Below are positions 11,295 to 19,458 of a DNA stretch of 64,000 bases, in pieces. The position numbers were made by a program, and so were the translations under genes. The first letter of the stretch is position 1, and every line of letters starts with the position of its first letter. The stretch comes from Paraflavitalea pollutisoli (GTDB lineage Bacteria; Bacteroidota; Bacteroidia; Chitinophagales; Chitinophagaceae): assembly GCF_029360705.1 (NCBI RefSeq), contig NZ_JARKMX010000008.1, positions 1,549,949-1,613,948 on the forward strand, given 5' to 3'. The notes below the pieces were generated by a model. The model was not told the DNA's origin and did no database searches. It saw only the letters and a list, made by a program, of their open reading frames with translations.

Positions 11295-13706
11295 ATGCGA
11301 GCCAGAACCTTTTTGCTACCCTGCCTGATCAGTTGTTTCATGGTGTTTATTGCCCGTGCCCAGGAAGCACCAGAACTCCGCACACTCGATTCCATCGGAG
11401 ATGTTTTCCTGCGCAGTGCGGCCCAGGAGCAACCCACCGACCTCTTCCTGCACCTCGACAAAACGGTGTACGTTCACGGAGAGAATATCTGGTTCAGCGC
11501 CTATATCCTCGGTGGCGATACCGCTTTGACACACCATACCCTGCATACGGTCCTCATCGAAGAAGCCAGTAAAAAAGTATTCAACACCGAACGTTTTGTC
11601 ATCGCCCAAGGTACCAGCGGTGGCGCCATCTTTTTGCCCGACAGCCTGCCGATGGGAGAATACAGGCTGCTGGCCTACACCAACCAGTACCGGAGCTATC
11701 CGCAGCAACCCATCTTTCAACAGGCGATCACCCTCAAAGGCGGTGAACAGAATATCTTCCGCCTGGAATTGAAACCAGACAACAACCCCGCTTGGCGCGA
11801 CTCGGTCTACTTCACCTACAAAGTACTCACGGGGTATAGTGGATTGGCCAGCGGCGGCGAAATGGTCTATACGCTATTGGCGGATGGCCACAAGCTGCAA
11901 AACGGCAAACGAAAGATCGACCCCTTCGGCGAAGTCAGTTTTGTAATGGCTAAACAAGCCGTACAGGGTAAACGCATTCAACTGCAGGCCACCGTCACCA
12001 GGGACAAGAACAAACAAACCTTTCGTGCCGATGTTCCACTCCTGCTCAACGAAGCACAGGTCAAACTATATCCCGAAGGCGGCGACTTTATCCATTTACA
12101 CGAGACCAAATTCGCCCTTGAGATCAGGAATGGTGTTGGCACCCCCATCGCCACCAGCGGTCAACTGCTTGCCAACGGCCAGTTGATCACCACTTTTCAA
12201 ACCAGCCTGTCGGGCACTGCTACCCTGCCCTTCCTACCCAACAAAGACTTAGTATACATGCTACGACTGAACGATAGCAGCTATCGATTGTCGTATACGT
12301 TTCCGACGATACGTGCCACTGGCTATAGTCTTCACCTGCCCGAATCGGTGATCGCCGACTCCAGCTTTCGCGTTGAGATCGGATCACCCGGCAGCGGCGC
12401 CTGTCATATACTGGTACACAACTACCGCGAAGCATTTTTTTCCGGCACGTTCCGCACCGGCAAACAGCGTTCACTCCTCCGGCTTTCCACCGCCGATATG
12501 CCGGAAGGCGTCGTCACCCTCACCTTATTCGATGCCTTTGGAACCCCACAGGCAGAGAGAGCCGTCTTTATACGGCGCAAAATACCGGTCAGGGTATCGC
12601 TGTCGACCGACTCGGCCGTATACCACCACCGGTCCAAACTACAACTGAAAGTAAAGGTCACCGACTACAAAGGGCAACCCGTTCGCTCGATGTTCTCACT
12701 GGCTTGCGTGCTCGCGTCGCGCATCGATACAACCCGTGCAGGTGATATTGTACGTTTCATACAGTTTGACCGTTTCCTGCCGTCGGCAACCGCTATGCCG
12801 GGCGTAGATTATTTCACCAGTGATGCCAATATCGAACAGTTGCTGCTGACAAGGTACTGGACACGCTACCGCTGGGAGGCATTCAACAAAACCACCGACT
12901 TTGTACAGCCAGTCGATCAACCCTGCGAAACTGGTCATGTGTTGTTTAGAGAAAAAACCATTAAAAAGCCAGTGCCCATCATCATCATTGGTACATCAGG
13001 TAGCCATGTGCTCTCCACCGATTCAGCCGGCTTCTTTTCCATAGACCACACGTTGCTGGCTACGGAGCAAGGCAAAAAGCCAATGATACTGGCGAGTGAC
13101 CCGAAGAACACAACAGATTACCGCATCGTTCTCGACAACCAATGCAGTACAACAGATACCACGGTCGCCCAACAATACTGGCCCCCGACCGGCTATATGA
13201 AAGCAGTCCTCTCCGTGCAGGAGCAGGAACACCTGCGCAAATCCCTGCAGGCCGTGGTGGTGGTGGCGAAGAAAACAGACACGCCTTTCGGCATGGCTTA
13301 CAAGAGCACTACCTGCAACGATTGGGTTTGCATGTACAATATCCTCAATTGTCAAAACCACCCTACCGGCTCCATGCCGGTGAGTGGCCAGCAATATTCC
13401 TATCGTGGTCGGATGGTGATCTATGAGGGTTGTGGCAACGACAAGCCGCCGGCATTTCTGTTACAAATCAATGGCATCGCATGGCCCAAAGAGTATTATG
13501 TAGCAGATTATGAAAAGTTCAACCCCACCGAGCCCGAGCTGATGTCGACGATCTACTGGAACTACCAGGTCTTTACGGACGAGAACGGCGAAGCCACCCT
13601 CCCCTTCTCTACCAATGACCTCAATGGCCGCTTCGTGTGCGTATTGCAGGGCGTTACCGGCGACGGGGCCATCCACGGCAGGCATTTTTTCAAAGTAGTG
13701 GAATAG
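11295..13706 (+). CDS. Large exported protein with MG2-like repeats
   Basis: An 803-residue protein. The ATG at 11295 is chosen because it gives a signal peptide (MRARTFLLPCLISCFMVFIARA); upstream in-frame codons belong to the period-8 repeat. The segment LFLHLDKTVYVHGENIWFSAY at about residues 49-70 is the hallmark of macroglobulin MG2-type domains in Bacteroidota envelope proteins, and it is followed by several beta-sandwich repeats (LYPEGGDF near 267, RVSLSTDSAVYHHRSKL near 440). There is no thioester motif, so it is not a full alpha-2-macroglobulin. A late cysteine-rich stretch (CNDWVCMYNILNC) precedes the C-terminal MG-like domain. Such proteins are often found near TonB receptors, but the ligand is unknown. 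Confidence 0.7.
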   Translation: MRARTFLLPCLISCFMVFIARAQEAPELRTLDSIGDVFLRSAAQEQPTDLFLHLDKTVYVHGENIWFSAYILGGDTALTHHTLHTVLIEEASKKVFNTERFVIAQGTSGGAIFLPDSLPMGEYRLLAYTNQYRSYPQQPIFQQAITLKGGEQNIFRLELKPDNNPAWRDSVYFTYKVLTGYSGLASGGEMVYTLLADGHKLQNGKRKIDPFGEVSFVMAKQAVQGKRIQLQATVTRDKNKQTFRADVPLLLNEAQVKLYPEGGDFIHLHETKFALEIRNGVGTPIATSGQLLANGQLITTFQTSLSGTATLPFLPNKDLVYMLRLNDSSYRLSYTFPTIRATGYSLHLPESVIADSSFRVEIGSPGSGACHILVHNYREAFFSGTFRTGKQRSLLRLSTADMPEGVVTLTLFDAFGTPQAERAVFIRRKIPVRVSLSTDSAVYHHRSKLQLKVKVTDYKGQPVRSMFSLACVLASRIDTTRAGDIVRFIQFDRFLPSATAMPGVDYFTSDANIEQLLLTRYWTRYRWEAFNKTTDFVQPVDQPCETGHVLFREKTIKKPVPIIIIGTSGSHVLSTDSAGFFSIDHTLLATEQGKKPMILASDPKNTTDYRIVLDNQCSTTDTTVAQQYWPPTGYMKAVLSVQEQEHLRKSLQAVVVVAKKTDTPFGMAYKSTTCNDWVCMYNILNCQNHPTGSMPVSGQQYSYRGRMVIYEGCGNDKPPAFLLQINGIAWPKEYYVADYEKFNPTEPELMSTIYWNYQVFTDENGEATLPFSTNDLNGRFVCVLQGVTGDGAIHGRHFFKVVE

Positions 13707-13890
13707 ACGGTACAACCTGGCACTGCCCGTTTGTCCCGATCATGGTTTCTTAGGTAGATAATACGCGGCCGAGCGCCCGGTTGAACTAAATCCCGTAGCT
13801 TTATGTTATTCTTATCATCGAAGCCGGCAAGAAGGCTGGCATGGATTTTTCATTCCTGGATATCTTTAAACTTTCAAATACCATTTAATT

Positions 13891-14310
13891 ATGAAACGTA
13901 CAGCAAACGCACACTGGAACGGCAATTTAAAAGAAGGTAAAGGCGCCCTCTCTACCCAGAGCACAACCCTGAACCAGACCCAGTATTCTTTCAAGACCCG
14001 TTTCGAAGAAGGCGTAGGCACCAATCCCGAAGAATTGCTGGCCGCTGCACATGCCGGTTGCTTTACCATGGCAGTTAGCGCTACCCTCACACAGGCGGGT
14101 TTTGCAGCTGGCAACCTTGATACCCAGGCCATCCTCGACCTCGACATGGTAGGCCTCAAGGTAAATGGTATTCACCTCGAACTGAAAGCGGAGCCCATCG
14201 AAGGCGTTTCTGCCGAGAAGTTCAACGAGATCGCAGAAGGCGCCAAAGCCAACTGTATCATCTCCAAAGCACTCAGCGTACCCATCACACTCAGCGTTAC
14301 GTACGCGTAA
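13891..14310 (+). CDS. OsmC/Ohr-family peroxiredoxin
   Basis: A 139-residue cytosolic protein that reduces organic hydroperoxides with a cysteine pair. The two catalytic cysteines are visible at C57 (AAHAGCFTMA) and C122 (AKANCIISKAL), and the EEGVGTNPEELLAAA motif precedes the first. Length and spacing are typical of the OsmC subfamily rather than Ohr. The gene is monocistronic, with a strong terminator 20 nt after the stop. A TATCTTTA sequence about 30 nt upstream of the ATG resembles a Bacteroidota -7 element. Confidence 0.92.
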   Translation: MKRTANAHWNGNLKEGKGALSTQSTTLNQTQYSFKTRFEEGVGTNPEELLAAAHAGCFTMAVSATLTQAGFAAGNLDTQAILDLDMVGLKVNGIHLELKAEPIEGVSAEKFNEIAEGAKANCIISKALSVPITLSVTYA

Positions 14311-14330
14311 CCTGGACGATAACCATATTA

Positions 14331-14362
14331 AAAAGGCCCTTGTCGCGCGACAAGGGCCTTTT
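14331..14362 (+). terminator. Terminator of the osmC-like gene
   Basis: A 15-bp perfect stem (14331-14345 with 14348-14362) with a minimal 2-base loop and a T tail. Confidence 0.9.
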
Positions 14363-14521
14363 CCGTATATTTGATCCCCGAATGACATCCATTTCGTCAT
14401 ACATCGCTCCGTTTGCGCAGTTGTTGCTGCCGGTTAACCACTACATTCCTGGTTAGCGTCCCCCTGTAGATACATTCCCGGCTCCATTATTCATCCTGTT
14501 GTACAGATCAATATCGCCTAT

Positions 14522-15985
14522 ATGACCAAAAAAGAGAAGACCATTTTGCAGGTTACTTCCGAAGTAGGAACCCTCAAACGTTTACTGGTGCACAGTCCCG
14601 ACAGCGGCCTCGGCCGTGTAGTGCCCTCCAAAGCGCAGGACTGGCTGTTTGAAGACATTGTACACCTCGACACCATCCGTCGCAAAGAGTACGATTATTA
14701 CACCAAAATATTACTCTATTTCCTCGATCCGGAGAAGATACAGGGGCGCCTGCACGAGATCGACGCTCCCGACAGCAAACGCGACTTCTACAAACCCGAG
14801 AAAGCCGCTTTCTTCAAAAGCGACAAAGTAGTAGAACTGGAATGGTTGCTGGCAGAAATACTGGAAGATCATGAGATCCGCCTCAAACTCATTGCATCCG
14901 TTTGTGCCGTGGAAGGCTGCTCTTATACCCGCCAGTCACAACTGCTGGAACTGCCCCCGGCCCAATTGTCGAAAGTCATCATCAGCGGTACCCTCGCCGG
15001 CGATGATCTGCTCTTTCCGCCTATTCCCAATTTTATCTTTACCCGCGATATCGGCATCGTCATCAACGATTACGTATTGCTCAACAAGCCGGCCAAGAAA
15101 GCCCGTACCCGGGAAGCACTGCTGGCCAAATACATCTTCTTCAACCACCCCCTGTTTGAGAGATACCGCGACCATATTCTCGAAATACCTGACACCATCC
15201 ACCATTTCCTGTTGCCCCGCGACGGCGACGAAAAGAAAGTGACCCTCGAAGGCGGCGACGTCATGGTCGTTACCAAAGACCACCTGCTGATCGGCGTCAG
15301 CGAACGCACTTCGATGGAAGCTGCCCACCAGGTCATCAACATGTTGTTTGAAAAGAGTATCGTGAAAAAGATTACCGTAGTCAAAATACCCAAGAAACGC
15401 GACTACATGCACATCGACACCATCTTCACCCAGGTAAGGCGGGATGTATGGGTGATGCTGGGCGCTTTCTCCCGTAAAGTGATGAAACACGAAGACGATG
15501 ATGCCGTAGAACGTATTCTCGAAGGGGGACTGAAGAAAGATGAGAAGATCAAGATCATCCAGTTTCGCAAGAAGTCGATCGAAGAACCCAAATATTTCGA
15601 CAGCCTCGAAGACCTCCTGTTCGACATCAGCCGCAACGACCTTGGTTCCGAAGGCAAGATCAAATTCATCTATTCCGGCAACAACCAGTTTCCCTACGAT
15701 ACCCGCGAACAGTGGACAGATAGCTGTAACCTGCTCGCCCTGCGCGAAGGCGTCGTGTTGGGCTATGACCGCAATGATAAAACGGTCGATGCTTTCCGCC
15801 AGGCCGGCTTCAACATTGTCAACGTCAAAGAACTGCTCGAACAATTTGAATCCGGCAAATCAACACCGGCAGACCTGACCAATACCCTGATCCTGATGCC
15901 CTCGGCAGAATTGTCGCGCGCAAGGGGTGGGTTTCATTGTATGAGCATGCCGCTGTTGCGCGAACCGATCGACACCGAGGCCTAA
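14522..15985 (+). CDS. Arginine deiminase family protein
   Basis: A 487-residue guanidino-group-modifying enzyme with the pentein fold. It carries the conserved pieces FTRD near residue 175, the EGGD motif near 244, HIDTIFTQV near 300 and the catalytic cysteine C473 in RARGGFHCMSMP. This matches arginine deiminase (arginine to citrulline and ammonia). It is longer than classical ArcA (about 410 residues), with extra sequence around residues 60-150. It lies 21 nt upstream of the CtlX gene. No ornithine carbamoyltransferase or carbamate kinase gene is nearby, so the classical ATP-yielding pathway is not indicated. Other guanidino substrates cannot be excluded. Confidence 0.82.
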   Translation: MTKKEKTILQVTSEVGTLKRLLVHSPDSGLGRVVPSKAQDWLFEDIVHLDTIRRKEYDYYTKILLYFLDPEKIQGRLHEIDAPDSKRDFYKPEKAAFFKSDKVVELEWLLAEILEDHEIRLKLIASVCAVEGCSYTRQSQLLELPPAQLSKVIISGTLAGDDLLFPPIPNFIFTRDIGIVINDYVLLNKPAKKARTREALLAKYIFFNHPLFERYRDHILEIPDTIHHFLLPRDGDEKKVTLEGGDVMVVTKDHLLIGVSERTSMEAAHQVINMLFEKSIVKKITVVKIPKKRDYMHIDTIFTQVRRDVWVMLGAFSRKVMKHEDDDAVERILEGGLKKDEKIKIIQFRKKSIEEPKYFDSLEDLLFDISRNDLGSEGKIKFIYSGNNQFPYDTREQWTDSCNLLALREGVVLGYDRNDKTVDAFRQAGFNIVNVKELLEQFESGKSTPADLTNTLILMPSAELSRARGGFHCMSMPLLREPIDTEA

Positions 15986-16006
15986 ACCATATCCAAACTC
16001 AATACC

Positions 16007-16927
16007 ATGTCAGTAACGCCTTATATACTCATGATTCGGCCCGTGCTTTTTGGCTACAATGCCCAAACGGCCGTCAACAATGAGTTTCAAGTGGCCGGCC
16101 ACGACGGCCAGGCCCAGCAAAAAGCACAGGAAGAATTCGATGGCTTTGTACAGGTGCTGCACAACAGTGGCGTGGATGTCACCGTCGTCAACGACACACC
16201 CGAACCGCATACGCCCGATTCTATCTTCCCCAACAACTGGATATCCTTCCATGCAGATGGTACGGTTTGCCTTTACCCCATGTTTGCCGAAAACAGGCGG
16301 CAGGAACGCAAACCCCATGTCATCGAAAAGATACAGGAACGCTTCATCATAGAACAGACCTATGACCTGACGCATTATGAACGCGACAATAAGTTCCTGG
16401 AAGGTACAGGCAGCATGGTGCTCGACCGTGACCTGAAGATCGCCTATGCCTGCCTGAGCCCCCGTACGGACCGCGCAGTATTGGAAGAATGGTGCCGGGC
16501 ACTCGACTTTCAACCCATCGTGTTTGATGCCGTGGGAAGTACCGGCCAGCCGGTGTACCATACCAACGTCGTGATGTGTGTGGCCGACCGTTATATCGTG
16601 CTCTGCCTGGATGCAGTACCCAATGAAGCAGAAAAAGAACTGTTGCGCAATACCATCGACCAGTCGGGTAAGGAACTCATTACCATCACCCTGGAGCAAA
16701 TGAACAAGTTTGCCGGCAATATGCTGCAGGTAGCGACCATTCCTGGTGAAACCTTACTGGTCATGAGCTCACAGGCCTACCACGCACTGGCTCCCGAGCA
16801 ACTGAATCGCTTGCGCAGCTACAACCGCATCATCCACGCTCCGCTGTCAACCATCGAAACCAATGGCGGTGGCAGCGCCCGCTGTATGATGGCCGAAGTG
16901 TTTTTGGAACGACGCATAGCCGAATAA
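16007..16927 (+). CDS. ctlX: Citrulline hydrolase CtlX-like (DDAH-type pentein)
   Basis: A 306-residue cytosolic pentein enzyme. Motifs include SIFPNNWISFH near residue 72, LEGTGSMVLDR near 130, the catalytic histidine in VYHTNVVMC near 185 and the nucleophile C293 in NGGGSARCMMAEV. These fit the CtlX branch (citrulline to ornithine, carbon dioxide and ammonia) better than DDAH. It follows the arginine deiminase gene after 21 nt, so the pair could take arginine to ornithine through two hydrolyses, releasing nitrogen without carbamoyl phosphate. A hairpin follows within 10 bases of the stop. Confidence 0.82.
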   Translation: MSVTPYILMIRPVLFGYNAQTAVNNEFQVAGHDGQAQQKAQEEFDGFVQVLHNSGVDVTVVNDTPEPHTPDSIFPNNWISFHADGTVCLYPMFAENRRQERKPHVIEKIQERFIIEQTYDLTHYERDNKFLEGTGSMVLDRDLKIAYACLSPRTDRAVLEEWCRALDFQPIVFDAVGSTGQPVYHTNVVMCVADRYIVLCLDAVPNEAEKELLRNTIDQSGKELITITLEQMNKFAGNMLQVATIPGETLLVMSSQAYHALAPEQLNRLRSYNRIIHAPLSTIETNGGGSARCMMAEVFLERRIAE

Positions 16928-16935
16928 TATAATAT

Positions 16936-16962
16936 GCCGGCTGGGTTTTCTGCCCATCCGGC
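16936..16962 (+). terminator. Probable terminator after ctlX
   Basis: Stem GCCGGcTGGG with CCCAtCCGGC (one mismatch) around a 7-base loop. The T tail is weak. Confidence 0.55.
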
Positions 16963-17053
16963 TATTTCCACACCCTTGCAGGTCAAAATAGTCGTTTGAG
17001 CAGCCATCGTGCAACGATGGCCCGGACAGCGCTGTCTCACACAAAAACCCAAC

Positions 17054-17431
17054 ATGAAATACATCTACCTATTGCTGACCGTCAGCCTGTTGGCCTCCAT
17101 AAGCTGTAAAAAGGATAAAAAGCACAACGATAGCTTTACCGTAACGATTGTGGCTCAATCAACTTCTGGCACTGCCACGACCTTTGCGGCGACCGTGTCA
17201 AACCCCAATCCAGACACGCAGCCCTTTCTGTGCAAGATTCCTACGGATATAGGCAGACCTAAATATAACTGCACCGATGCCGTATACCTGAGGAACCTGC
17301 CTGCCGACATGCGCATCATTGGCAAAAGGATCCGGTTTACCCGCTACAAAGACTACGGGCAAAACGGGTTACTCTCCTCCATTCACCATGCTCATGAATT
17401 GGATGTATACGATCCGGTAGAAATAAGGTAA
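17054..17431 (+). CDS. Small predicted lipoprotein of unknown function
   Basis: 125 residues. The ATG at 17054 gives a clear lipoprotein signal: MKYIYLLLTVSLLASISC with the acceptor cysteine at residue 18, followed by KKDKKHN, the usual charged linker. The mature part is small and beta-rich (FTVTIVAQS, TFAATVSN), with two cysteines near residues 70 and 82 that could form a disulphide. No family was recognised. It is convergent with the M15 peptidase gene and probably forms its own transcription unit. Confidence 0.7.
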   Translation: MKYIYLLLTVSLLASISCKKDKKHNDSFTVTIVAQSTSGTATTFAATVSNPNPDTQPFLCKIPTDIGRPKYNCTDAVYLRNLPADMRIIGKRIRFTRYKDYGQNGLLSSIHHAHELDVYDPVEIR

Positions 17432-17476
17432 TCAGGCTCCATCAGGTACCAGCAATCGCTGTCGCGAAGCTGGCCA

Positions 17477-18349
17477 TCAATCCGCCAGCATCTCAGGCCG
17501 GTACTCGAAGTGCATGGTATCGTAATGATACCATTTGCCACCCCAGATAAAGCCATGCTTTTCGAAGATGTCGACGATCTGTTGAGGAATGCGGTTGACA
17601 TATTGCGGGATCTTACGGTGCTCATCCGTCGTCTTGTTATCCCATTGCCAGTAGTTGGAGAAAGTTGTATTGATATCGATGGCAATGCCATAGCTATGGG
17701 TGCTCAGCCGGGTGGTGCCTTTGATCACCCGCCAGCTGTAGGTGCCCGCAGCCTCACGGGCATAAGGCAACATCGCCGGTAGCTTTTCCAGTTCTGCTGA
17801 AATTGCCTGTAACTTCTTATCTACCCCATTGATTCGTGTGACCCGCAGTTGTTGTGGTGCTGTATTAGGCAACCAGGTAATGGTCACTAAATTACGTTGT
17901 ACCGCTGCAGGCATGGCACCATACATTACCTTAAACAGACTGTCGTTGCGGATTCTGCCCGGGTCATCCAACTCCGCTGGCCGCGGTGTCTTCCCCTTTA
18001 CGTATCGGGTACGCAGCTGGTCTTCAATATCCGCCTCCGCATATTCCTGTATCAGCGTCTTCTGTCGCCCATCATCCAACGGCAACTTCACGCCATTCTT
18101 AAAGATCACCTGATTGCCCTGCACGGCAGCAATGCAGTCGGGATAGGCTTTGATTAACCGCCGGGCCAATTGCAGCTGTACAGTGTCCTCCGCAACTCCT
18201 GTTATCAGCCTGCGCCTCCCGGCCAACTGGCTATCAGCCCCCGAGATACGTAGCCGACGCATACTCGTTGAAACGATGAACGTTGTAACAACTGCCATCA
18301 GCAAAACCATTTTACCAAAACCGTATTGTATCCGAAACAGGGTCGACAT
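17477..18349 (-). CDS. M15-family D-Ala-D-Ala carboxypeptidase-like protein
   Basis: A 290-residue envelope protein with one N-terminal hydrophobic segment (about residues 12-28), probably an uncleaved anchor or signal. The C-terminal half holds the zinc-binding set of the M15 fold: STHSYGIAIDIN (H and D ligands, about residues 217-228) and HYDTMHFEYRPEM (final histidine, about 277-285). These enzymes trim peptidoglycan stems or cross-links. The central region is an unassigned spacer of about 150 residues. It starts 9 nt after the stop of the RmlD-like gene, so the two form an operon. Confidence 0.82.
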   Translation of the reverse strand: MSTLFRIQYGFGKMVLLMAVVTTFIVSTSMRRLRISGADSQLAGRRRLITGVAEDTVQLQLARRLIKAYPDCIAAVQGNQVIFKNGVKLPLDDGRQKTLIQEYAEADIEDQLRTRYVKGKTPRPAELDDPGRIRNDSLFKVMYGAMPAAVQRNLVTITWLPNTAPQQLRVTRINGVDKKLQAISAELEKLPAMLPYAREAAGTYSWRVIKGTTRLSTHSYGIAIDINTTFSNYWQWDNKTTDEHRKIPQYVNRIPQQIVDIFEKHGFIWGGKWYHYDTMHFEYRPEMLAD

Positions 18350-18358
18350 GTAGGTTGA

Positions 18359-19255
18359 TTATCTGGATAACATTTTCTTCAATCCTTCCGAAAAAGTAAC
18401 AGGCTCGTAGCCAAGTTCCCTGCGCGCTTTATCGATCACAAAGCCAGTCTTCGGCGGACGCTTACCAGGCTGTTTGAACGTAGCAGCATCAACCTTGGTG
18501 ATCTTGCTTTTATCGAGCTGCAACAGATCGGCTGTCTGGATAGCAATATCGTAAGGCGTCAGAAGATCTTTGCCCGAGATGTGATAAATACCAGTCGCCT
18601 GTTGCTCGACGATCAATACAATGCCTTTTGCCAGGTCCTCGACATAAGTGGGTGTACGCCATTGGTCGGCTACCACTTTGATATCCTTGCCCTGATCCAG
18701 GCTGTCCTTTACCCAGGTAATGATATTGCTGCGCGTACCTTCCAGGATATTGCCGTACACCAGGCAGGTGCGTACAATAGCCCAGGGAATGGTGCTGGAT
18801 TCGGTGATCGCCTCGGCCTGCATCTTGGTAAAGCCATAATAACTGATGGGCTTCAGATCATCCTCCTCTTTATAATTGCCTTGCTCGCCATCAAACACAA
18901 AGTCGGTCGATACATAAATGAAGTGTTTGGCATACAATTCCGCATCAGCCGCGATCAGCGCCGTTCCCGTCACGTTCACCTTTTCACATTGTTCCGGGTG
19001 CAGCTCACATTCATCGACCTGTGTCATCGCCGCCGCATGGATCACCACCTCCGGCTTTTCCTCATCCATGACTTCCTGTACATCGGAAGCGTCGCTCACA
19101 TCCAGGGTGCGATACTGGTACCGGTCGTCATAACCAGCCAGGTGCAGGCGGGCGTCCCCTTTGCCGGTTCCTACTACCGTATATCCTTTGTCGAGCAATT
19201 GCTGCACAAGGTGCTGTCCCAATAAGCCGTTTGCGCCAGTTACCAATACTTTCAT
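18359..19255 (-). CDS. RmlD-like NAD(P)-dependent sugar reductase/epimerase
   Basis: A 298-residue extended short-chain dehydrogenase. The cofactor motif VTGANGLLGQHLVQ opens the protein; DVSDASDV and VVIHAAAMTQVDECE match the RmlD pattern, and the catalytic triad is in YVSTDFVF and YYGFTKMQAE (Y..x.K near residue 143). The family includes dTDP-4-dehydrorhamnose reductase, but no other rhamnose-biosynthesis gene (rmlA, B, C) is nearby, so the exact substrate is open. It is co-directional with and 9 nt from the M15 peptidase, suggesting a shared role in envelope glycan metabolism. Confidence 0.82.
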   Translation of the reverse strand: MKVLVTGANGLLGQHLVQQLLDKGYTVVGTGKGDARLHLAGYDDRYQYRTLDVSDASDVQEVMDEEKPEVVIHAAAMTQVDECELHPEQCEKVNVTGTALIAADAELYAKHFIYVSTDFVFDGEQGNYKEEDDLKPISYYGFTKMQAEAITESSTIPWAIVRTCLVYGNILEGTRSNIITWVKDSLDQGKDIKVVADQWRTPTYVEDLAKGIVLIVEQQATGIYHISGKDLLTPYDIAIQTADLLQLDKSKITKVDAATFKQPGKRPPKTGFVIDKARRELGYEPVTFSEGLKKMLSR

Positions 19256-19320
19256 GTGTCAAAAATAAGCCGCCGTCTTTAAAATCCCCAAGGCCCTTTG
19301 TTCATCCTTGCCAAAAAGAG

Positions 19321-19347
19321 AATGACCGGCAAATAATGCCGGTCATT
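19321..19347 (-). terminator. Hairpin between the peptidase and RmlD genes
   Basis: Perfect 10-bp stem (AATGACCGGC with GCCGGTCATT) and a 7-base loop, downstream of the minus-strand prolyl oligopeptidase. The T run is weak, so termination efficiency is uncertain. Confidence 0.6.
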
Positions 19348-19410
19348 CTGGTATACAATTATTCCGAACTGCGTCAGAGTCTATTTCCTGTATTTACATG
19401 GCAGGCACCT

Positions 19411-19458
19411 TGCCTGATTGTCTCAATGCCTAGTTGCCTTTCTGCCTCGAAACCTCCT
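19411..19458 (+). repeat. Period-8 TGCCTNNN repeat, locus D
   Basis: Six units in register (TGCCTGAT, TGTCTCAA, TGCCTAGT, TGCCTTTC, TGCCTCGA, AACCTCCT) run up to the stop codon of the minus-strand prolyl oligopeptidase gene. Relative to that transcript the units read as GGCA, as at locus B. Confidence 0.65.
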
